Shown here piece after piece: positions 62,848-64,000 of a stretch of 64,000 nucleotides of DNA (the first letter of the stretch is position 1; the number at the start of each line of letters is the position of its first letter). The position numbers and the translations under genes are program-made. The notes beneath the pieces are model-generated. The model had not been told where the DNA came from and did no database searches. It saw only the letters and a program-made list of their open reading frames with translations. The stretch is taken from NCBI RefSeq assembly GCF_011578045.1, contig NZ_CP049801.1, forward strand, positions 2,356,001 through 2,420,000. Direction: 5' to 3'. The DNA comes from Acinetobacter shaoyimingii (GTDB taxonomy: Bacteria; Pseudomonadota; Gammaproteobacteria; Pseudomonadales; Moraxellaceae).

Positions 62848-64000
62848 TTAGAATAAACGGTTCATACCATTTAAGGTTGCAACACGATATGCTTCTGCCA
62901 TAGTTGGGTAGTTAAATGTCGTTTCCACAAAATACTTAATGGTATTTTTTGGACTGTTCATCACCGCCTGACCAATGTGAATAATTTCTGATGCATTATT
63001 ACCAAAGCAATGTACGCCCAAAATTTCTAAAGTTTCGCGATGGAACAAGATTTTCAATTCACCGACGACATCACCCGTAATTTGCGCACGTGCCAAATGA
63101 CGAAAAGAGGCTTGACCGACTTCATACGGGATTTTTTCTTCCGTTAATTCTTGCTCTGTTTTACCAATCGAAGAAATTTCTGGAATGGTATAAATCCCTG
63201 TAGGAATATCTCTTACTGGCGCAACATCTTTTTCACCGCTCATGTTTGCACCTGCACAACGACCTTGGTCATAAGCTGCAGAAGCAAGAGATGGCCAACC
63301 AATGACATCACCAGCTGCGTAAATGTTTTCAACTTCAGTTTGATATTGATCATTTACCGCAAGCTGACCACGGCTGTTTGGCTTAATGCCTACATTTTCC
63401 AAGCCTAAACCATCTGTATTACCAGAACGACCGTTACACCAAAGAATCGCATCGGCTTTAATTTTCTTACCACTTTGTAAATGAAGTACAACATGGTCAT
63501 CAAATGTTTCTAAATGATCAATTTGCTCGTTATGACGAATCAATACGCCTTGTTCACGTAAGTGATAAGACAAAGCATCTGCAATTTCATCATCCAAATA
63601 GCTCAATAATTTATGCTGTGTGTTGATCAAATCAACTTTATGATCTAAACCAATAAAGATAGATGCATATTCACAACCAATAACACCTGCACCATAAATA
63701 ATAATTTTATGGATCGCGAAATCTAAATCTAAGATTTTGTCTGAATCAAATACACGTGGATGATTAAAATCAAGTGCAGCTGGGCGGTAAGGACGACTAC
63801 CTGTTGCAATCACCAATTGTTCAAAGACGATGGTTTCCTTAATGCCTTCATGGGTAAAAATAACGACAGTATTTTGATCCTGAATATATGCACGACCATG
63901 GAAAGTATCAATTTTGTTGCGGTCATAGAAACGCGAGTGCGTATCAACTTGTTGTTGAATCACTTTATGCGCATTACGAAGCACTTGCTTCATGGTAAAT
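62848..64000 (-). CDS. sthA: soluble pyridine nucleotide transhydrogenase (partial, cut by window edge)
   Basis: About 383 residues of the C-terminal part are present; the frame stays open past an internal Met to the window edge, so the N-terminal FAD-binding region is missing. The NAD(H)-binding motif [15 protein letters not shown] (near residue 98 of the visible part), the FAD motif [22 protein letters not shown], and the dimerisation domain with [17 protein letters not shown] are typical of SthA. It reoxidises NADPH with NAD+. SthA lacks the redox disulfide of other flavin disulfide reductases. Confidence 0.92.
   Translation of the reverse strand, partial: FTMKQVLRNAHKVIQQQVDTHSRFYDRNKIDTFHGRAYIQDQNTVVIFTHEGIKETIVFEQLVIATGSRPYRPAALDFNHPRVFDSDKILDLDFAIHKIIIYGAGVIGCEYASIFIGLDHKVDLINTQHKLLSYLDDEIADALSYHLREQGVLIRHNEQIDHLETFDDHVVLHLQSGKKIKADAILWCNGRSGNTDGLGLENVGIKPNSRGQLAVNDQYQTEVENIYAAGDVIGWPSLASAAYDQGRCAGANMSGEKDVAPVRDIPTGIYTIPEISSIGKTEQELTEEKIPYEVGQASFRHLARAQITGDVVGELKILFHRETLEILGVHCFGNNASEIIHIGQAVMNSPKNTIKYFVETTFNYPTMAEAYRVATLNGMNRLF

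Overview
This window comes from a chromosome of the genus Acinetobacter (Moraxellaceae, Gammaproteobacteria). The evidence is the moderately AT-rich sequence, the family-typical protein sequences (PBP5/6 DacC, Pal, TolA, EF-Ts, GlyA), the gene order around ruvAB-tol-pal and nudJ-mnmA-hflD-purB, and the absence of rpoS beside surE-nlpD. I cannot name the species from sequence alone. Nearly everything is core chromosome. I see no insertion sequence, CRISPR array, integrase or complete prophage.

Layout. 1-7.6 kb: grxD (cut by the left edge), argD, a LysR regulator, nlpD and surE, two related small secreted proteins, dacC and a gamma-carbonic-anhydrase-like protein. 7.8-9.4 kb: a small conserved-looking gene and an AT-rich accessory gene of the DUF1796 type with only a TTG start. 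9.4-13.3 kb: the nudJ-mnmA-hflD-purB cluster. 13.4-17.6 kb: yjdF-like, sohB-like and dGTPase-like genes. 17.7-25.7 kb: ruvA, ruvB, then ybgC-tolQRAB-pal. A reverse-strand membrane protein interrupts the usual ruvB-ybgC junction. 26-29.5 kb: fbp, a SpoU methyltransferase and an ECF-type sigma factor operon with two small membrane/secreted partners. 29.5-37.7 kb: a decayed Crp/Fnr regulator, a protein with an internal duplication, a lipocalin, glyA, a lipase-like lipoprotein, an ExoX-like nuclease and small unknowns.

37.8-47.4 kb: a possible small RNA locus downstream of a CycA-like permease, tRNA-Arg(CCG), a yadGH-like ABC exporter overlapping queF, the envelope genes rodA-mltB-rlpA, and a Mpo1-like protein. 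47.5-52.6 kb: a DUF3465 protein, tsf-rpsB with divergent map, and an unusually long OmpW-like porin. 52.8-57.3 kb: an MFS transporter with a translationally coupled 44-residue membrane peptide, a TauD-type dioxygenase, and a divergent LysR/pirin pair. 57.9-62.8 kb: two tandem FUSC-family membrane proteins. 62.8 kb to the end: sthA, cut by the right edge.

The strongest non-gene signals are: (i) matching terminator-like hairpins about 55 bp upstream of both FUSC paralogues, with apparent compensatory base changes; (ii) a promoter-to-terminator unit of about 165 nt on the minus strand at 37.8-38.0 kb; (iii) a three-hairpin intergenic element between ruvA and ruvB; (iv) 20-bp-spaced repeats in the sohB/dgt divergent promoter region; and (v) 48-bp repeats inside tolA. 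Many genes work in envelope biogenesis (tol-pal, nlpD, dacC, rodA, mltB, rlpA). All functional calls rest on recognising sequence motifs by eye; no database search was run.
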